Positions 38,923-49,530 are shown, counted from the first letter of the stretch. The stretch: 64,000 nucleotides of DNA from Neobacillus driksii (GCF_013409995.1 NZ_JACCBX010000001.1:432932-496931); one strand, 5' to 3'. Numbers and translations are program-made. Notes: a model not told the origin generated them from the letters alone.

Positions 38923-40422
38923 ATGGTTAAAGATTCGAAAGCAAGAATTCAAAAGGGAAAGATCCTGTCATTTGTTCCGACTGGGGAATATTATTTCACG
39001 AAGGGTATTAAGGCATACCATCGCCGTGATTTTAAAAAAGCTAAAAAATATCTTCAACGGGCGATGCAGCTGGAGCCGGGTGAACCGATGATAACCTGTC
39101 AGCTTGCCATTGTGTCAACAGAACTTGGTGAGTTTGAAAATTCTAATCGACTCTTGCATTTAATCCTTGAAGATCTTGATGAAGATATGGCAGAATGTCA
39201 TTATTTTTTAGCAAATAATTATGCCCATATGGGTTTCTTTAAAGATGCTTATCATCATGCAAATATGTATTTGGAATTGGACCCAAATGGGGATTTTAAT
39301 GAAGATACACACGACCTTCTAGAGCTGCTTTCGTTTGAGGCGGAGGGTTTAGAAGATGAGCTTTATGAACAGGACGATCTTATTATTAAGCAGGAACAGG
39401 CTCGTGACCTATTGGAATCAGGGTATTTTCCGAAAGCCATTGAACTGTTGAATGACGTTGTCGAAGCATATCCGGAATACTGGTCTGCCTACAATAACTT
39501 AGCTCTCGCGTATTTTTATTTAGGTAAAACAAAAAAGGCAGAATCGATTCTTGATGATGTGTTAGAAAGAAATCCTGGAAATCTGCACGCATTGTGTAAT
39601 CGGCTCGTATTTGCTCACTACCAAGGTAAGACGATGGCTGTTACACGTTTAATGGATTCGTTAAAGAAAATTCAGCCTATGCTCATTGATCATCAATTTA
39701 AGCTAGGCGCAACCTTTGCGTTAATTGGAGAGTATGAGTCGGCATACTTTTGGCTGAAAAAGTTGTATAAAAACGGTTTTGAGGGTGACGGTCCTTTTTA
39801 TTATTGGCTGTCGTATTCGGCATATCATACAGGCTTTGAGAACTTTGCGAAAAGCATTTGGAAAATCGTCCTAGAGCATACTCCTGATAAAGAGGGATAT
39901 GAGCCATGGAATGTCGAAAAGCCAATTGCAAATGGATTCGAAGATCACTCAGGTTCAATTTTTCAAAAACTGGAAAGTGATTATATGGAAGAACGTTTAT
40001 TTGCATTATTTCTTGCTTCTGTCTCAGGTAAGGTAGATGAAATCTTCAGTTCAAAACGTTTTTACCAAAATCAAAAGCTTACCGCTTTGGAAAAAAATTA
40101 TGTCTCTTTACTAAAATCGGGAACTCCTTCAGCTATTGTCGATGCACAGGAAATAGCACAGGTACTTTATGAAACACATCAGCCAATTGGAACGGTTGAA
40201 TCTGGTTTATATTTAATGTGGTTTTCCGTGTTTGTTGAATTGGCAAAGTCTAAATCTGAGTTTAACCTAAATAATAAACGGGCTTGGGCAGGCGCCATGG
40301 AATATGTCTGGTATAAGGCAAGCAATGAAAAGGTATCACAGCAAGAAATTGCCAAACGATATGATATATCCCCAGCCACCATTGGCAAATATGTAAAATT
40401 AGTGACCCAACACCTAAATTAG
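38923..40422 (+). CDS. yvcD: TPR-repeat protein YvcD with C-terminal helix-turn-helix
   Basis: A 499-residue soluble protein: TPR repeats in ~20-130 and ~160-300, a poorly recognised middle, and a C-terminal helix-turn-helix-like segment (SQQEIAKRYDISPATIGKY, ~465-490). Function unknown; position between the his operon and trxB matches B. subtilis yvcD. The start at 38923 follows ATGGAGG by 5 bases; the ATG at 38911 is part of that ribosome site. Confidence 0.85.
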   Translation: MVKDSKARIQKGKILSFVPTGEYYFTKGIKAYHRRDFKKAKKYLQRAMQLEPGEPMITCQLAIVSTELGEFENSNRLLHLILEDLDEDMAECHYFLANNYAHMGFFKDAYHHANMYLELDPNGDFNEDTHDLLELLSFEAEGLEDELYEQDDLIIKQEQARDLLESGYFPKAIELLNDVVEAYPEYWSAYNNLALAYFYLGKTKKAESILDDVLERNPGNLHALCNRLVFAHYQGKTMAVTRLMDSLKKIQPMLIDHQFKLGATFALIGEYESAYFWLKKLYKNGFEGDGPFYYWLSYSAYHTGFENFAKSIWKIVLEHTPDKEGYEPWNVEKPIANGFEDHSGSIFQKLESDYMEERLFALFLASVSGKVDEIFSSKRFYQNQKLTALEKNYVSLLKSGTPSAIVDAQEIAQVLYETHQPIGTVESGLYLMWFSVFVELAKSKSEFNLNNKRAWAGAMEYVWYKASNEKVSQQEIAKRYDISPATIGKYVKLVTQHLN

Positions 40423-40423
40423 T

Positions 40424-40672
40424 GTCTAGCTGCGGCGCCTAGAGGCTCGGGGTCATAAGCTTGTCTAGTTCCGGCTCCTTGGGACTCGAGGAATAAACCA
40501 CCCCATGAAGAAGGCAAAATGCGCCTTCTTTCATGGTTTGTCTTATTCCTTCGTCCCAGGACAGTCGCCTCCACTTTTCTTACAATCCGGCAAGAAGGTT
40601 AAAAATACCAACCTTCTTGCCGGCTCGTCTTTTGCCTGTCGCCTCTGGACAAGGCGCCTCCGCTTTTCATTG
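40424..40672. repeat. Nested dispersed repeat between yvcD and trxB
   Basis: This gene-free stretch has two related 5' modules (GTCTAGCTGCGGCGCCTAG at 40424 and GTCTAGTTCCGGCTCCTTGG from 40463) and two related 3' modules (GGACAGTCGCCTCCACTTTT near 40559 and GGACAAGGCGCCTCCGCTTT near 40647), so one element appears nested in another. Inside are long inverted repeats: 40479-40571 folds around a CATGAAGAAGGC hairpin, and 40587-40600 pairs perfectly with 40610-40623. No coding potential is evident. A minimal copy occurs at 42007-42044. Confidence 0.7.
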
Positions 40673-40703
40673 AGCAGATATTTGGACTATATAGCAATTG
40701 TTT

Positions 40704-40746
40704 AATACGATTAAGAAGGTAATACTAAACTTAATCGTATTTTTTT
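40704..40746 (+). terminator. Terminator-like hairpin just before trxB
   Basis: A perfect 12-bp stem AATACGATTAAG / CTTAATCGTATT with a 14-base loop and seven T residues ends only 24 bases before the trxB ATG. It either ends upstream transcription, leaving little room for a trxB promoter, or acts as an attenuator in the trxB leader. Confidence 0.65.
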
Positions 40747-40754
40747 ATATATAA

Positions 40755-41720
<966 letters not shown>

Positions 41721-41834
41721 ATTTACAAATTTTTCATAATCGTAATCCGGTTTTAATTCTCTTGTAACAGTGGTGAAATATTAATAAGGTATTATGATAG
41801 TAAGAATTGACCCCCTTTAAAATATTCACTTGGT

Positions 41835-41866
41835 GCACAGGCTGAAAATGCCTGTGCTATTTTTTT
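41835..41866 (+). terminator. Terminator of trxB
   Basis: GCACAGGC / GCCTGTGC with a 7-base loop and TATTTTTTT tail, 114 bases after trxB. The stretch before it holds no ORF. Confidence 0.82.
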
Positions 41867-41901
41867 ACATATTTTTAACAGTACAAAGAAATCTGATTTC
41901 A

Positions 41902-41930
41902 TTGTGACCGCTTACCAAAAGGAGTATAAT
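41902..41930 (+). promoter_or_regulatory. Sigma-A promoter of the yvcI-rapZ-yvcK-whiA-crh operon
   Basis: TTGTGA (41902-41907) and TATAAT (41925-41930) with a 17-base spacer, 130 bases upstream of yvcI. Confidence 0.7.
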
Positions 41931-42006
41931 AAAAAGAATAAATATGTGCTATTTTACTGCTATGATCTTGTTATATAAATGAGAGAGAAATATTTAACTT
42001 TGAGAA

Positions 42007-42044
42007 TGGTCTAGCTCAAGCGACTAGGAGCTTCCGCTTTTCTT
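42007..42044. repeat. Minimal copy of the yvcD-trxB repeat
   Basis: TGGTCTAGCTCAAGCGACTA and the following GGAGCTTCCGCTTTTCTT fuse the 5' and 3' modules of the element at 40424-40672 without its interior. It ends just before the yvcI ribosome site, so it lies inside the operon leader. Confidence 0.6.
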
Positions 42045-42060
42045 GTTAGAGGTGTTTGTT

Positions 42061-42519
42061 GTGCAGCGAGTCACCAATTGTGTATTAATTAGAGATAATC
42101 AAGTATTAATGTTAAAAAAACCGCGCCGCGGCTGGTGGGTAGCACCAGGCGGCAAAATGGAGCCTGGCGAGTCAGTAAGAGATTCCTGTATTCGTGAGTA
42201 CCGTGAGGAAACCGGAATCTACTTGAAAAACCCGCAATTGAAGGGCATTTTTACATTCATTATGAAAGAAAATGATCAAGTACTCTCTGAATGGATGATG
42301 TTTACCTTTTTTGCAACGGATTCTGATGGGATGAGCTTTGACGAGTCTGATGAAGGTAAGCTTGAATGGCAGCAGCTTGATCAACTAAAAAAACTGCCAA
42401 TGGCTGCGGGAGACTATCATATTATCGATTATATGATTCATGGAAATGGGATTATTTACGGTACTTTTACTTATACCAAAGATTTTCAACTAATCAGTTA
42501 TCGATTAGATCCAAGTTAA
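42061..42519 (+). CDS. yvcI: Nudix hydrolase YvcI
   Basis: A 152-residue Nudix protein with box GGKMEPGES...REYREETGI (residues ~30-52). Substrate is unassigned; family members hydrolyse nucleoside diphosphate-X compounds. The GTG start at 42061 is 6 bases after AGAGGTG and gives an MQRVTNCVL N-terminus; the TTG at 42043 lies in the repeat and is rejected. First gene of the conserved yvcI-rapZ-yvcK-whiA-crh operon. Confidence 0.92.
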   Translation: MQRVTNCVLIRDNQVLMLKKPRRGWWVAPGGKMEPGESVRDSCIREYREETGIYLKNPQLKGIFTFIMKENDQVLSEWMMFTFFATDSDGMSFDESDEGKLEWQQLDQLKKLPMAAGDYHIIDYMIHGNGIIYGTFTYTKDFQLISYRLDPS

Positions 42520-42537
42520 GGTGAGGGGGAAAAATAA

Positions 42538-43431
42538 ATGAGTACCGGATCAACAAATGAAACACAAATGGTCATTATCACGGGGATGTCAGGAGCAGGG
42601 AAAACGGTTGCTATCCAAAGTTTAGAGGATTTAGGTTTTTTCTGTGTGGATAATCTGCCGCCGACTCTCCTTCCGAAATTCCTTGAACTTATGAAGGAAT
42701 CTGGGAATAAAATGAATAAAGTGGCTTTGGTTATGGATTTGAGGGGTAGAGAGTTTTTTGATCATTTGTTTAAAGCGCTTGATGACCTTGCAGAAACCTC
42801 ATGGGTGAGCCCGCAAATCCTATTCTTGGATGCTGATGATGCTACTTTAGTGCGAAGATATAAAGAAACAAGAAGATTTCATCCACTGGCACAATCAGGT
42901 TTGCCATTAGAAGGAATTAAATTAGAACGGGAGCTTCTTGATGAATTAAAGGGCAGAGCCCAGCTTATTTACAACACTTCACAAATGAAGCCCCGTGAGT
43001 TACGTGAAAAGATTATAACGGAATTCACAACGAATAAAAAATCAATTTTTACTGTCAATGTCATGTCATTTGGATTTAAGTACGGTTTACCAATCGATGC
43101 CGATCTTGTGTTTGATGTTCGTTTCCTTCCAAATCCCCATTATATCGATCACATGAGGCCAAAGACAGGATTGGATCAAGAGGTTTCGAGCTATGTTTTA
43201 AAATGGAATGAAACGCATAAATTCATAGAGAAGGTTACAGATTTGCTAAGCTTTATGCTTCCGCATTATAAGCGGGAAGGTAAAGCACAGCTTGTGATTG
43301 CAATCGGTTGTACCGGAGGGCAGCATCGCTCCGTTACCCTTGCTGAATATCTTGCTAAATACTTTGAAAATGATTACAAGACTTTCGTTTCACACCGTGA
43401 CATTGAGCGGAGAAAGGATAAGACAACATGA
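42538..43431 (+). CDS. rapZ: RNase adapter RapZ / nucleotide-binding protein YvcJ
   Basis: A 297-residue P-loop protein (Walker A GMSGAGKT near residue 15; [22 protein letters not shown]-terminal [10 protein letters not shown]). In E. coli RapZ controls GlmS mRNA decay; in Bacillus YvcJ hydrolyses GTP and affects competence. AGGTGAGGGGG gives the ribosome site. Overlaps yvcK by 4 bases. Confidence 0.95.
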   Translation: MSTGSTNETQMVIITGMSGAGKTVAIQSLEDLGFFCVDNLPPTLLPKFLELMKESGNKMNKVALVMDLRGREFFDHLFKALDDLAETSWVSPQILFLDADDATLVRRYKETRRFHPLAQSGLPLEGIKLERELLDELKGRAQLIYNTSQMKPRELREKIITEFTTNKKSIFTVNVMSFGFKYGLPIDADLVFDVRFLPNPHYIDHMRPKTGLDQEVSSYVLKWNETHKFIEKVTDLLSFMLPHYKREGKAQLVIAIGCTGGQHRSVTLAEYLAKYFENDYKTFVSHRDIERRKDKTT

Positions 43432-44411
43432 GGGAGTTAGGACAGCCAAGAATCGTCATCATTGGCGGAGGAACGGGATTGCCGGTTTTATTACGAGGCT
43501 TAAAACAGTATCCAGTTGATATTACCGCCATTGTGACGGTTGCTGATGATGGCGGCAGTTCAGGAAGACTCCGTGATGATCTGCAAATCCCACCGCCTGG
43601 GGATATCCGAAATGTGTTAGCTGCACTATCGGATGTTGAACCGTTAGTGGAAGAGATGTTTCAACATCGATTTAAGACCTCCAACGAATTATCGGGACAT
43701 TCGCTTGGCAATTTAATTCTTGCTGCCATGACATCCATTACCGGAAATTTTGTGCATGCGATTCAAGAAATGAGCAAGGTATTAAATGTTCGCGGTAAGG
43801 TTCTGCCTGCTGCCAACCAAAGTGTTGTGCTTCATGCGGAAATGGAAGATGGGACAGTCGTTTCTGGTGAATCGAAAATTCCCTACTCAGGCAAAAGAAT
43901 TAAAAAGGTTTTTCTGACACCAGAGGTTATCACTCCTTTGCCGGAATCCATACAAGCCATTAGACAAGCGGATCTAATTATTATTGGACCAGGAAGTTTA
44001 TATACAAGTATCCTGCCTAATCTGTTAGTTCCACGCTTAGGTGAAGAAGTCTGCCGTTCTCATGCGAAAAAGGTGTATATATGCAATTTAATGACACAAG
44101 CGGGTGAAACGCACGGGTACACGGCAAGTGACCATGTAAAAGCCATTTATGATCATATGGCTTGTGCTTTTATGGATACCATTTTAGTGAACGATAAAGA
44201 AATTCCTGAAGACATCCAGCTACGCTACAATGAAGAACTGGCGGACCCTGTCCATTATGATTTAGAGCGCATATTTGAACTTGGGATTGAAGTGGTTCAT
44301 GCAGATATTGCCATCCAGGAAAATGGGGCACTGCGACATGACCCGAAAAAAGTGGCCAAAATTTTATATAATTTACTTTTGAGTGAAACCAAACGACGAT
44401 ATGAAGCGTAA
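43428..44411 (+). CDS. yvcK: Gluconeogenesis and morphology factor YvcK (GlmR)
   Basis: A 327-residue CofD-like protein with [27 protein letters not shown] and HSLGNLIL motifs. In B. subtilis it stimulates GlmS and is needed on gluconeogenic carbon sources; it binds UDP-GlcNAc. It lies between rapZ and whiA as usual. Confidence 0.95.
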   Translation: MRELGQPRIVIIGGGTGLPVLLRGLKQYPVDITAIVTVADDGGSSGRLRDDLQIPPPGDIRNVLAALSDVEPLVEEMFQHRFKTSNELSGHSLGNLILAAMTSITGNFVHAIQEMSKVLNVRGKVLPAANQSVVLHAEMEDGTVVSGESKIPYSGKRIKKVFLTPEVITPLPESIQAIRQADLIIIGPGSLYTSILPNLLVPRLGEEVCRSHAKKVYICNLMTQAGETHGYTASDHVKAIYDHMACAFMDTILVNDKEIPEDIQLRYNEELADPVHYDLERIFELGIEVVHADIAIQENGALRHDPKKVAKILYNLLLSETKRRYEA

Positions 44412-44452
44412 ATACTAATGCCCGTGAAAAAGGGGCAAAAGGGGGTGAAGGG

Positions 44453-45403
44453 ATGTCTTTCGCTTCGGAAACGAAAAAAGAATTAACGAATTTAGAAATA
44501 AAGCCTTGCTGCACGCAAGCCGAACTTTCTGCTCTTATACGAATGAATGGCTCTATGTCTTTTTCCAACCGTAAGCTGATTGTTGATATTCAAACTGAAA
44601 ATGCAGCCATTGCCAGAAGGATTTATACGTTAATAAAAAAAAGCTATGATGTTCCAGTAGAGCTGCTTGTTCGGAAAAAAATGAGATTAAAAAAGAACAA
44701 TGTTTACATTGTCCGCTTGTCGCAGCAGGCGAAGGAAATACTAGAGGATATGAAAATCCTTGGTGAAGGATTTACCTTCATCCATGACATAGCTAGTGAT
44801 CTTGTGAAAAAGAAATGTTGTAAACGTTCTTACCTGCGTGGGGCGTTTCTAGCGGGAGGTTCCGTAAATAATCCGGAAACTTCGTCGTACCATTTGGAGA
44901 TTGCGTCACTATACAAGGAGCATAACGATTCCTTGTGTGAATTAATGAATAAATTTGGTCTAAATAGCAAGACACTGGAGCGCAAAAAAGGCTATATTAC
45001 TTACTTAAAAGAAGCTGAAAAAATTACCGAGTATTTAAATATTATTGGTGCAGTCAATGCTCTTCTTCGCTTTGAAGATGTGCGGATTGTAAGGGATATG
45101 CGAAATTCCGTTAATCGTTTGGTGAATTGTGAAACTGCGAACTTAAATAAAACAATTGGTGCTTCTATCCGGCAGGTTGAAAATATTCGCTATATTAACG
45201 ATACGGTTGGATTGCATATCTTACCTGAAAAGTTAAGAGAAATTGCTGAACTCAGGCTCCACTATACGGATGTAACCCTTAAAGAACTAGGGGAAATGGT
45301 ATCCGGAGGTACAATTAGTAAATCAGGGATTAATCATCGGTTAAGAAAAATAGATGAAATTGCAGATAAATTGCGGATTGGTGATTTGGCTCCAAGAAAA
45401 TAG
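44453..45403 (+). CDS. whiA: DNA-binding protein WhiA
   Basis: A 316-residue protein with two LAGLIDADG-like halves that have lost nuclease residues ([22 protein letters not shown]) and a C-terminal helix-turn-helix ([23 protein letters not shown]). In Firmicutes it influences division and chromosome segregation. GGGGGTGAAGGG precedes the ATG. It is not a homing endonuclease despite the fold. Confidence 0.96.
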   Translation: MSFASETKKELTNLEIKPCCTQAELSALIRMNGSMSFSNRKLIVDIQTENAAIARRIYTLIKKSYDVPVELLVRKKMRLKKNNVYIVRLSQQAKEILEDMKILGEGFTFIHDIASDLVKKKCCKRSYLRGAFLAGGSVNNPETSSYHLEIASLYKEHNDSLCELMNKFGLNSKTLERKKGYITYLKEAEKITEYLNIIGAVNALLRFEDVRIVRDMRNSVNRLVNCETANLNKTIGASIRQVENIRYINDTVGLHILPEKLREIAELRLHYTDVTLKELGEMVSGGTISKSGINHRLRKIDEIADKLRIGDLAPRK

Positions 45404-45428
45404 AGGAAAAAATAAGGAGGATTTTGTA

Positions 45429-45686
45429 ATGGTAGAGAAACAGGTGGAAGTTAAATTGAAAACGGGTCTTCAAGCACGACCAGCAGCATTATTTGTTCAG
45501 GAGGCGAACCGTTTTTCAGCGGATATTTTTTTAGAGAAAGATGGTAAAAAGGTAAATGCAAAAAGTATTATGGGCCTTATGAGCTTAGCTGTCGGCTCTG
45601 GGGTTTTAGTTAATATAGTCGCTGATGGCGATGATGAAGAAAAAGCTATTGATGCACTGTCTAATTTTGTTCAAAATGAACAATAA
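45429..45686 (+). CDS. crh: Catabolite repression HPr-like protein Crh
   Basis: An 85-residue HPr paralogue. The PTS phosphorylation residue His15 is replaced by Gln15 (LKTGLQARPA) while Ser46 is kept (NAKSIMGLM). It can therefore be phosphorylated only by HPrK, encoded in this window, and serves as CcpA co-repressor without sugar transport. Start at 45429 with AAGGAGG upstream. Confidence 0.96.
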   Translation: MVEKQVEVKLKTGLQARPAALFVQEANRFSADIFLEKDGKKVNAKSIMGLMSLAVGSGVLVNIVADGDDEEKAIDALSNFVQNEQ

Positions 45687-45726
45687 AAAAAGAGTTTGAC
45701 CTTGGAATGGGTCAAACTCTTTTTAT
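45687..45726. terminator. Bidirectional terminator between crh and clpP
   Basis: AGAGTTTGACC / GGTCAAACTCT with A-run before and T-run after, serving both convergent genes. Confidence 0.87.
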
Positions 45727-45727
45727 T

Positions 45728-46333
45728 TTATTTATCTTTCTTTTCTTCTGTAAGACTTCTAGTGATGATATGGTCAACGAGACCGTATTCTTTTGCTCTT
45801 TCAGCAGTCATGAAGTTATCGCGGTCAGTGTCCTTTTGGATGACTTCTAGCGGCTGGCCTGTGCGCTCTGCTAAGATTCCATTCAATTTTTCACGAAGGA
45901 ATAAGATACGCTTAGCTGCAATTTCAATCTCAGTCGCTTGACCTTGTGCCCCGCCTAATGGTTGATGGATCATTACTTCTGCATTTGGTAACGCATAACG
46001 CTTTCCTTTTGTTCCTGCTGCAAGTAAGAAGGCACCCATTGAAGCTGCCATACCAATACAAATGGTCTGAACATCAGGCTTAATGAACTGCATTGTGTCA
46101 TAAATCGCCATACCAGCTGTAATACTGCCGCCAGGGCTGTTAATATAGATGGATATATCCTTTTCAGGGTTTTCCGCTTCTAGGAATAGTAATTGTGCTA
46201 CAATACTATTAGCCACATGATCGTCAATACCACTTCCAAGCATAATGATACGGTCTTTTAAAAGACGAGAGTAGATGTCATATGCTCTTTCCCCGCGGTT
46301 TGTTTGTTCAATAACTGTAGGAATCAAGTTCAT
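45728..46333 (-). CDS. clpP: ATP-dependent Clp protease proteolytic subunit
   Basis: A 201-residue serine protease forming tetradecamers with ClpC, ClpE or ClpX. Catalytic triad Ser98 (GMAASMG), His123 (IHQPLGG), Asp172 (DTDRDNF). AAAGGAGG lies before the ATG. A CtsR-type operator overlaps the promoter, so heat and protein stress should induce it. Confidence 0.98.
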   Translation of the reverse strand: MNLIPTVIEQTNRGERAYDIYSRLLKDRIIMLGSGIDDHVANSIVAQLLFLEAENPEKDISIYINSPGGSITAGMAIYDTMQFIKPDVQTICIGMAASMGAFLLAAGTKGKRYALPNAEVMIHQPLGGAQGQATEIEIAAKRILFLREKLNGILAERTGQPLEVIQKDTDRDNFMTAERAKEYGLVDHIITRSLTEEKKDK

Positions 46334-46378
46334 TTTTCTTCCTCCTTTAAGTATGAAAGATAGTAATATGTATAGTTA

Positions 46379-46408
46379 ATGATACACTGATGGTCAATTA
46401 AGGTCAAA
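46379..46408 (-). promoter_or_regulatory. clpP promoter with CtsR box
   Basis: Minus-strand TTGACC (46407-46402) and TATCAT (46384-46379), 17-base spacer. The direct heptad repeat GGTCAATTAAGGTCAAA (46392-46408, plus strand) matches the CtsR consensus with one mismatch and overlaps the -35. Confidence 0.8.
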
Positions 46409-46484
46409 CAATTCGCTTTATATTTGTTCGACAACTTTCCCTATACAAGCATACCCGCTGAGAGGTTTTTTAAACCTATATTGC

Positions 46485-46513
46485 TTGCAAAGTTTCACAA
46501 ATTGGCATATAAT
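46485..46513 (+). promoter_or_regulatory. Sigma-A promoter of tRNA-Arg
   Basis: TTGCAA (46485-46490) and TATAAT (46508-46513) with a 17-base spacer, directly before the tRNA gene. Confidence 0.72.
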
Positions 46514-46530
46514 ATGTAAGTCGCATATAT

Positions 46531-46602
46531 GCGCTCGTGGTGCAACGGATAGCACGTAAGATTCCGGTTCTTAAAATGGGGGTTCGATTCCCTCCGAGCG
46601 CG
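46531..46602 (+). tRNA. tRNA-Arg (anticodon CCG)
   Basis: A 72-nt cloverleaf: acceptor GCGCTCG / CGAGCGC, D-stem GTGC / GCAC, anticodon stem TAAGA / TCTTA with loop TTCCGGT (anticodon CCG, reading CGG), T-arm GGGGG-TTCGATT-CCCTC, discriminator G. The CCA end is not encoded. Its place next to clpP matches trnQ-Arg of B. subtilis. Its T-loop TTCGATT is intact, unlike that of ssrA. Confidence 0.95.
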
Positions 46603-46618
46603 TTTTAACTTCTTAGAA

Positions 46619-46647
46619 ACGACTGCTATTGCAGTCGTTTTTCTTTT
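46619..46647 (+). terminator. Terminator of tRNA-Arg
   Basis: ACGACTGC / GCAGTCGT, 4-base loop, then TTTTCTTTT. Confidence 0.87.
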
Positions 46648-46874
46648 AAAAAAATATTTTTCTCCTCTAAAATGCCATTCCCGTGTAGTACATCTTTTAA
46701 ACTGTATTTCCCCTGAAGATACATTTAATACTAAGCATTCCAATATTCCATTAAAGGTTGTTCCCTGCATATGGCAGCTGCTATGTACCCATGAATATAT
46801 GTGTCTAAAAGATAAAAAAGTCTACCCGAATGAAAGATGTTTCGCATATGGTAATTAGGAGAGGTGAAAATACT

Positions 46875-47663
46875 ATGGCGAAGAAAATTATGTGGGATCC
46901 TGGTCATGGTGGTTCTGATCCTGGAGCGGCAGCAAACGGATTACAAGAGGAACATTTGACACTCAAAATTGTGAACTACGCTGTGGAGTATTTAAAGGCT
47001 CATTATACAGACTTTGAACAAAGAGTAACTAGAGGTCATGAGCAAACATTAACTCTAACCAATCGTGATGACGAAGCTGATAGCTGGGGTGCCAATGTTT
47101 TTGTTAGCGTGCATATCAACGCTGGAGGTGGTTCCGGCTTTGAAAGTTATATTCACAACAATTCTGGAGCCTCAACAGTAGCACTACAAAATGCGGTACA
47201 CAATGAAGTGTTAGCGGCCATGAGAAGATTCGGTTCTACCATAGATCGTGGAAAAAAGAGGGCAGATTTTTTCGTTTTAAGGGAAACGAACATGGATGCT
47301 ATACTAACAGAAAATTTATTTATCGACAGTAATGATGCAAACCATCTAAAAACTGAAGCTTTTCTAAAAGCAGTAGGTGAGGCGCACGCACGCGGCGTCG
47401 CTATTTTCTTAGGATTACCGAGTAAACAAGTTTCACAACCAGCACCGCTTTCACAACCTCAGGGGATTGGTAATTTAAAGGTCCTGGAAAATACGGTGAT
47501 TCGAGACCGGCCGGTCTATCTGGGAAATATTACAGGACAAGTCAAAACGGGTGATCAATACATTGTACATGACTACCAAACAGGCTGGTTTAATATTGGT
47601 GGATGGGTGTATAAAAATCACGTTCAATTTATTCCCCATGATGATGTAAAAATCAGTAAATAA
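46875..47663 (+). CDS. N-acetylmuramoyl-L-alanine amidase (Amidase_3) with SH3-like tail
   Basis: A 262-residue enzyme that cleaves the MurNAc-L-Ala bond. Amidase_3 domain (~1-175): zinc ligands in DPGHGG, LQEEH and SVHIN, catalytic Glu in TENLF. A proline/serine linker leads to an SH3-like wall-binding domain (~195-255). It lacks a signal peptide, like CwlC-type mother-cell-lysis amidases, so release may occur by lysis during sporulation; this is inference. Start 46875 after GGAGAGGTG; the ATG at 46830 is rejected. It appears monocistronic. Confidence 0.88.
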   Translation: MAKKIMWDPGHGGSDPGAAANGLQEEHLTLKIVNYAVEYLKAHYTDFEQRVTRGHEQTLTLTNRDDEADSWGANVFVSVHINAGGGSGFESYIHNNSGASTVALQNAVHNEVLAAMRRFGSTIDRGKKRADFFVLRETNMDAILTENLFIDSNDANHLKTEAFLKAVGEAHARGVAIFLGLPSKQVSQPAPLSQPQGIGNLKVLENTVIRDRPVYLGNITGQVKTGDQYIVHDYQTGWFNIGGWVYKNHVQFIPHDDVKISK

Positions 47664-47673
47664 TAGGTGTTTC

Positions 47674-47712
47674 AGCCCTTCTCGCCCTCCGAGAGGGGCT
47701 CAATATTTTTCT
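47674..47712 (+). terminator. Terminator of the amidase gene
   Basis: AGCCCTTCTCG / CGAGAGGGGCT (one G-U) with CAATATTTTTCTTTT tail. Confidence 0.82.
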
Positions 47713-47800
47713 TTACCCATTTTTCTTTTTTCTGTTTAGTTAATAACCTACACGAGTTCCCCATCTTCATGTAAAATAGAGCAAGGGGGGAGATTGGTTT

Positions 47801-49126
47801 ATGGACTTAAAAGCAGGTTTATGGCAACAACAAACATTGAAATTAGCAATGACACAGGAATTGACCCAGGCCATTGCGCTTTTACAATATTCAGCACAAG
47901 AGCTTTCCGCTTTCTTAGAAAACAAAGCACTTGAAAATCCCCTATTACAGGTTGAGAATAACCATATTCAGCCTATTAACCCATTAATAGACCGCAACCG
48001 GCGGAAACATACGAAAACTACGGAAAATGATTGGATTGAGCAAATTGCAGCAAAGGCATCTTCTAAGGAAGACCAACTGCTAAATCAGCTTAATCTCAGA
48101 AAATACTCAAGTATGCAATTGAGAATAATTAAACACTTGATTGAAAACCTCGATGTAAACGGATACTTAACCGCTGAACCGGAAGAAATTGCTGATCTAT
48201 TAGGTGTCCAATTAGAACTGGTTGAGGAGAGCATTATTGTCATTCAAACTTTGGAGCCAGCTGGAATTGGGGCTAGGAATCTTCAAGAATGTTTATTAAT
48301 ACAGCTCGAACGGGAAAACCTAAAGGATGATTTGGCGCTCACAGTCCTAACTCACTACTTCATCCCATTTGCGGAGAAGAAATGGAAGCAGATTGCAAAG
48401 GAACTACAAATCCCTTTACAGAAGATTCAAGAGATATTTGATATGATACAGCAGCTGAATCCACGACCAGGTGCACGATTAGAGCAGGAAAGTGCCTCCT
48501 ACATTATCCCTGATGCGATTGTAGAACGCTTTGGGGATGGATTTTCCGTCAGGCTATGTGATGATATCCTTCCAAAAATAAGTTTTAATGATCATTATTA
48601 TCAAAAAATGACTACCACGATGGATTCTCATGTAAGCCGCTTTTTGCAGGAAAAAGTGCAAGATTATCAATGGATTATAAAAAGTATTGAACAGAGGAAA
48701 GAAACTTTAACGAGGGTTGTCAGCAAAATTGTGGAAAAGCAAACTTCCTTTTTTGAAAATGGCAAGGAATATTTAGTTCCCATGACCATGAAGGAGGTAG
48801 CGGGTGAACTTGAAATTCATGAATCGACGGTGAGTCGTGCGGTGAAAGAAAAATATGTGCAGACACCGATTGGTACTTTCCCGTTGAAGTCGTTCTTTAC
48901 TAGTACGATTCAAACAGTTTCGAATGAAAGCACGTCCTCGAGTCAGGTGAAAAATGAGATTGCTTCGATGATCAACAGTGAAGATAAACAACGTCCGTTA
49001 TCAGACCAAGAAATTGTTGAGAAACTGAAATCAGGTCAAGGAATCGTTGTCTCTAGAAGAACAGTTGCAAAGTATCGGGACCAATTGGGGATAGCTTCCT
49101 CCTCGAAAAGAAAAAGGTTTGATTGA
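47801..49126 (+). CDS. sigL: RNA polymerase sigma-54 factor
   Basis: A 441-residue RpoN/SigL. Region I, Gln/Leu-rich (~1-50, QELTQAIALLQYSAQEL), contacts bEBP activators; the core-binding region spans ~70-250; the HTH lies near 340; and the RpoN box SRRTVAKYRD near residue 418 reads the -24 element. It needs an AAA+ activator; none is in this window, and I see no clear -24/-12 promoter here. ATG follows GGGGGGAGA. Confidence 0.97.
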   Translation: MDLKAGLWQQQTLKLAMTQELTQAIALLQYSAQELSAFLENKALENPLLQVENNHIQPINPLIDRNRRKHTKTTENDWIEQIAAKASSKEDQLLNQLNLRKYSSMQLRIIKHLIENLDVNGYLTAEPEEIADLLGVQLELVEESIIVIQTLEPAGIGARNLQECLLIQLERENLKDDLALTVLTHYFIPFAEKKWKQIAKELQIPLQKIQEIFDMIQQLNPRPGARLEQESASYIIPDAIVERFGDGFSVRLCDDILPKISFNDHYYQKMTTTMDSHVSRFLQEKVQDYQWIIKSIEQRKETLTRVVSKIVEKQTSFFENGKEYLVPMTMKEVAGELEIHESTVSRAVKEKYVQTPIGTFPLKSFFTSTIQTVSNESTSSSQVKNEIASMINSEDKQRPLSDQEIVEKLKSGQGIVVSRRTVAKYRDQLGIASSSKRKRFD

Positions 49127-49139
49127 AAGGATGCAAACA

Positions 49140-49397
49140 ATGACACAGACAACAATCACCTTATATACAAGAAACCGCTGCTCACTATGTGAAAAAGCAA
49201 AACAGGCCATCCTTGAACTTAAGGAAGAATGGAATTTTACATTAGAAGAAATAGATATTGATAATAGTGATGAATTAACAGAACTATATGGAATCATGAT
49301 TCCGGTTGTTCAGATTGATGGTGAAGAGGTGGGGGTTGGGATTATTAACAAATTAGACATAAGTAAACGTTTGCAAGAAAAATCGAAAAACTTTTGA
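49140..49397 (+). CDS. Glutaredoxin-like thiol protein (DUF836 type)
   Basis: An 85-residue thioredoxin-fold protein with CSLC active site near residue 12 and cis-Pro in MIPVVQIDG. The redox partner is unknown. It starts 13 bases after the sigL stop. ATG 49140 fits the GAAAGG spacing better than ATG 49131, but both are possible. Probably transcribed with sigL; no terminator is seen before cggR. Confidence 0.82.
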   Translation: MTQTTITLYTRNRCSLCEKAKQAILELKEEWNFTLEEIDIDNSDELTELYGIMIPVVQIDGEEVGVGIINKLDISKRLQEKSKNF

Positions 49398-49398
49398 G

Positions 49399-49427
49399 TT
49401 GAAATAGGTTTTCACTCCTGTTAGAAT
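49399..49427 (+). promoter_or_regulatory. Promoter of the cggR-gapA operon
   Basis: TTGAAA (49399-49404) and extended -10 TG-T-TAGAAT (49422-49427), 17-base spacer. The CggR operator lies about 30-65 bases downstream of the expected start site. Confidence 0.72.
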
Positions 49428-49464
49428 GTAAATTGTTAGCAGGGGTGATTTTTTTTCGATGGAG

Positions 49465-49500
49465 TGGGACATAATTTGTCTATGGTGGACATTTTATGAC
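49465..49500. promoter_or_regulatory. CggR operator
   Basis: TGGGAC-N6-TGTC-N4-GTGGAC-N6-TGAC follows the two-half tandem structure of the B. subtilis CggR operator (CGGGAC-N6-TGTC-N4-CGGGAC-N6-TGTC). Its position between promoter and cggR suggests roadblock repression, relieved by fructose-1,6-bisphosphate. Confidence 0.85.
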
Positions 49501-49530
49501 CAGTTACATATAATAAAGGAGCAGGACATT

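Noticed and set aside
44453..45403. Homing endonuclease because of the LAGLIDADG-like fold
   Set aside because: This is WhiA with a C-terminal helix-turn-helix and conserved gene context; nuclease residues are not kept.
46495..46770. Minus-strand 91-residue ORF over tRNA-Arg
   Set aside because: It overlaps the tRNA and its terminator, lacks a ribosome site and resembles no family.
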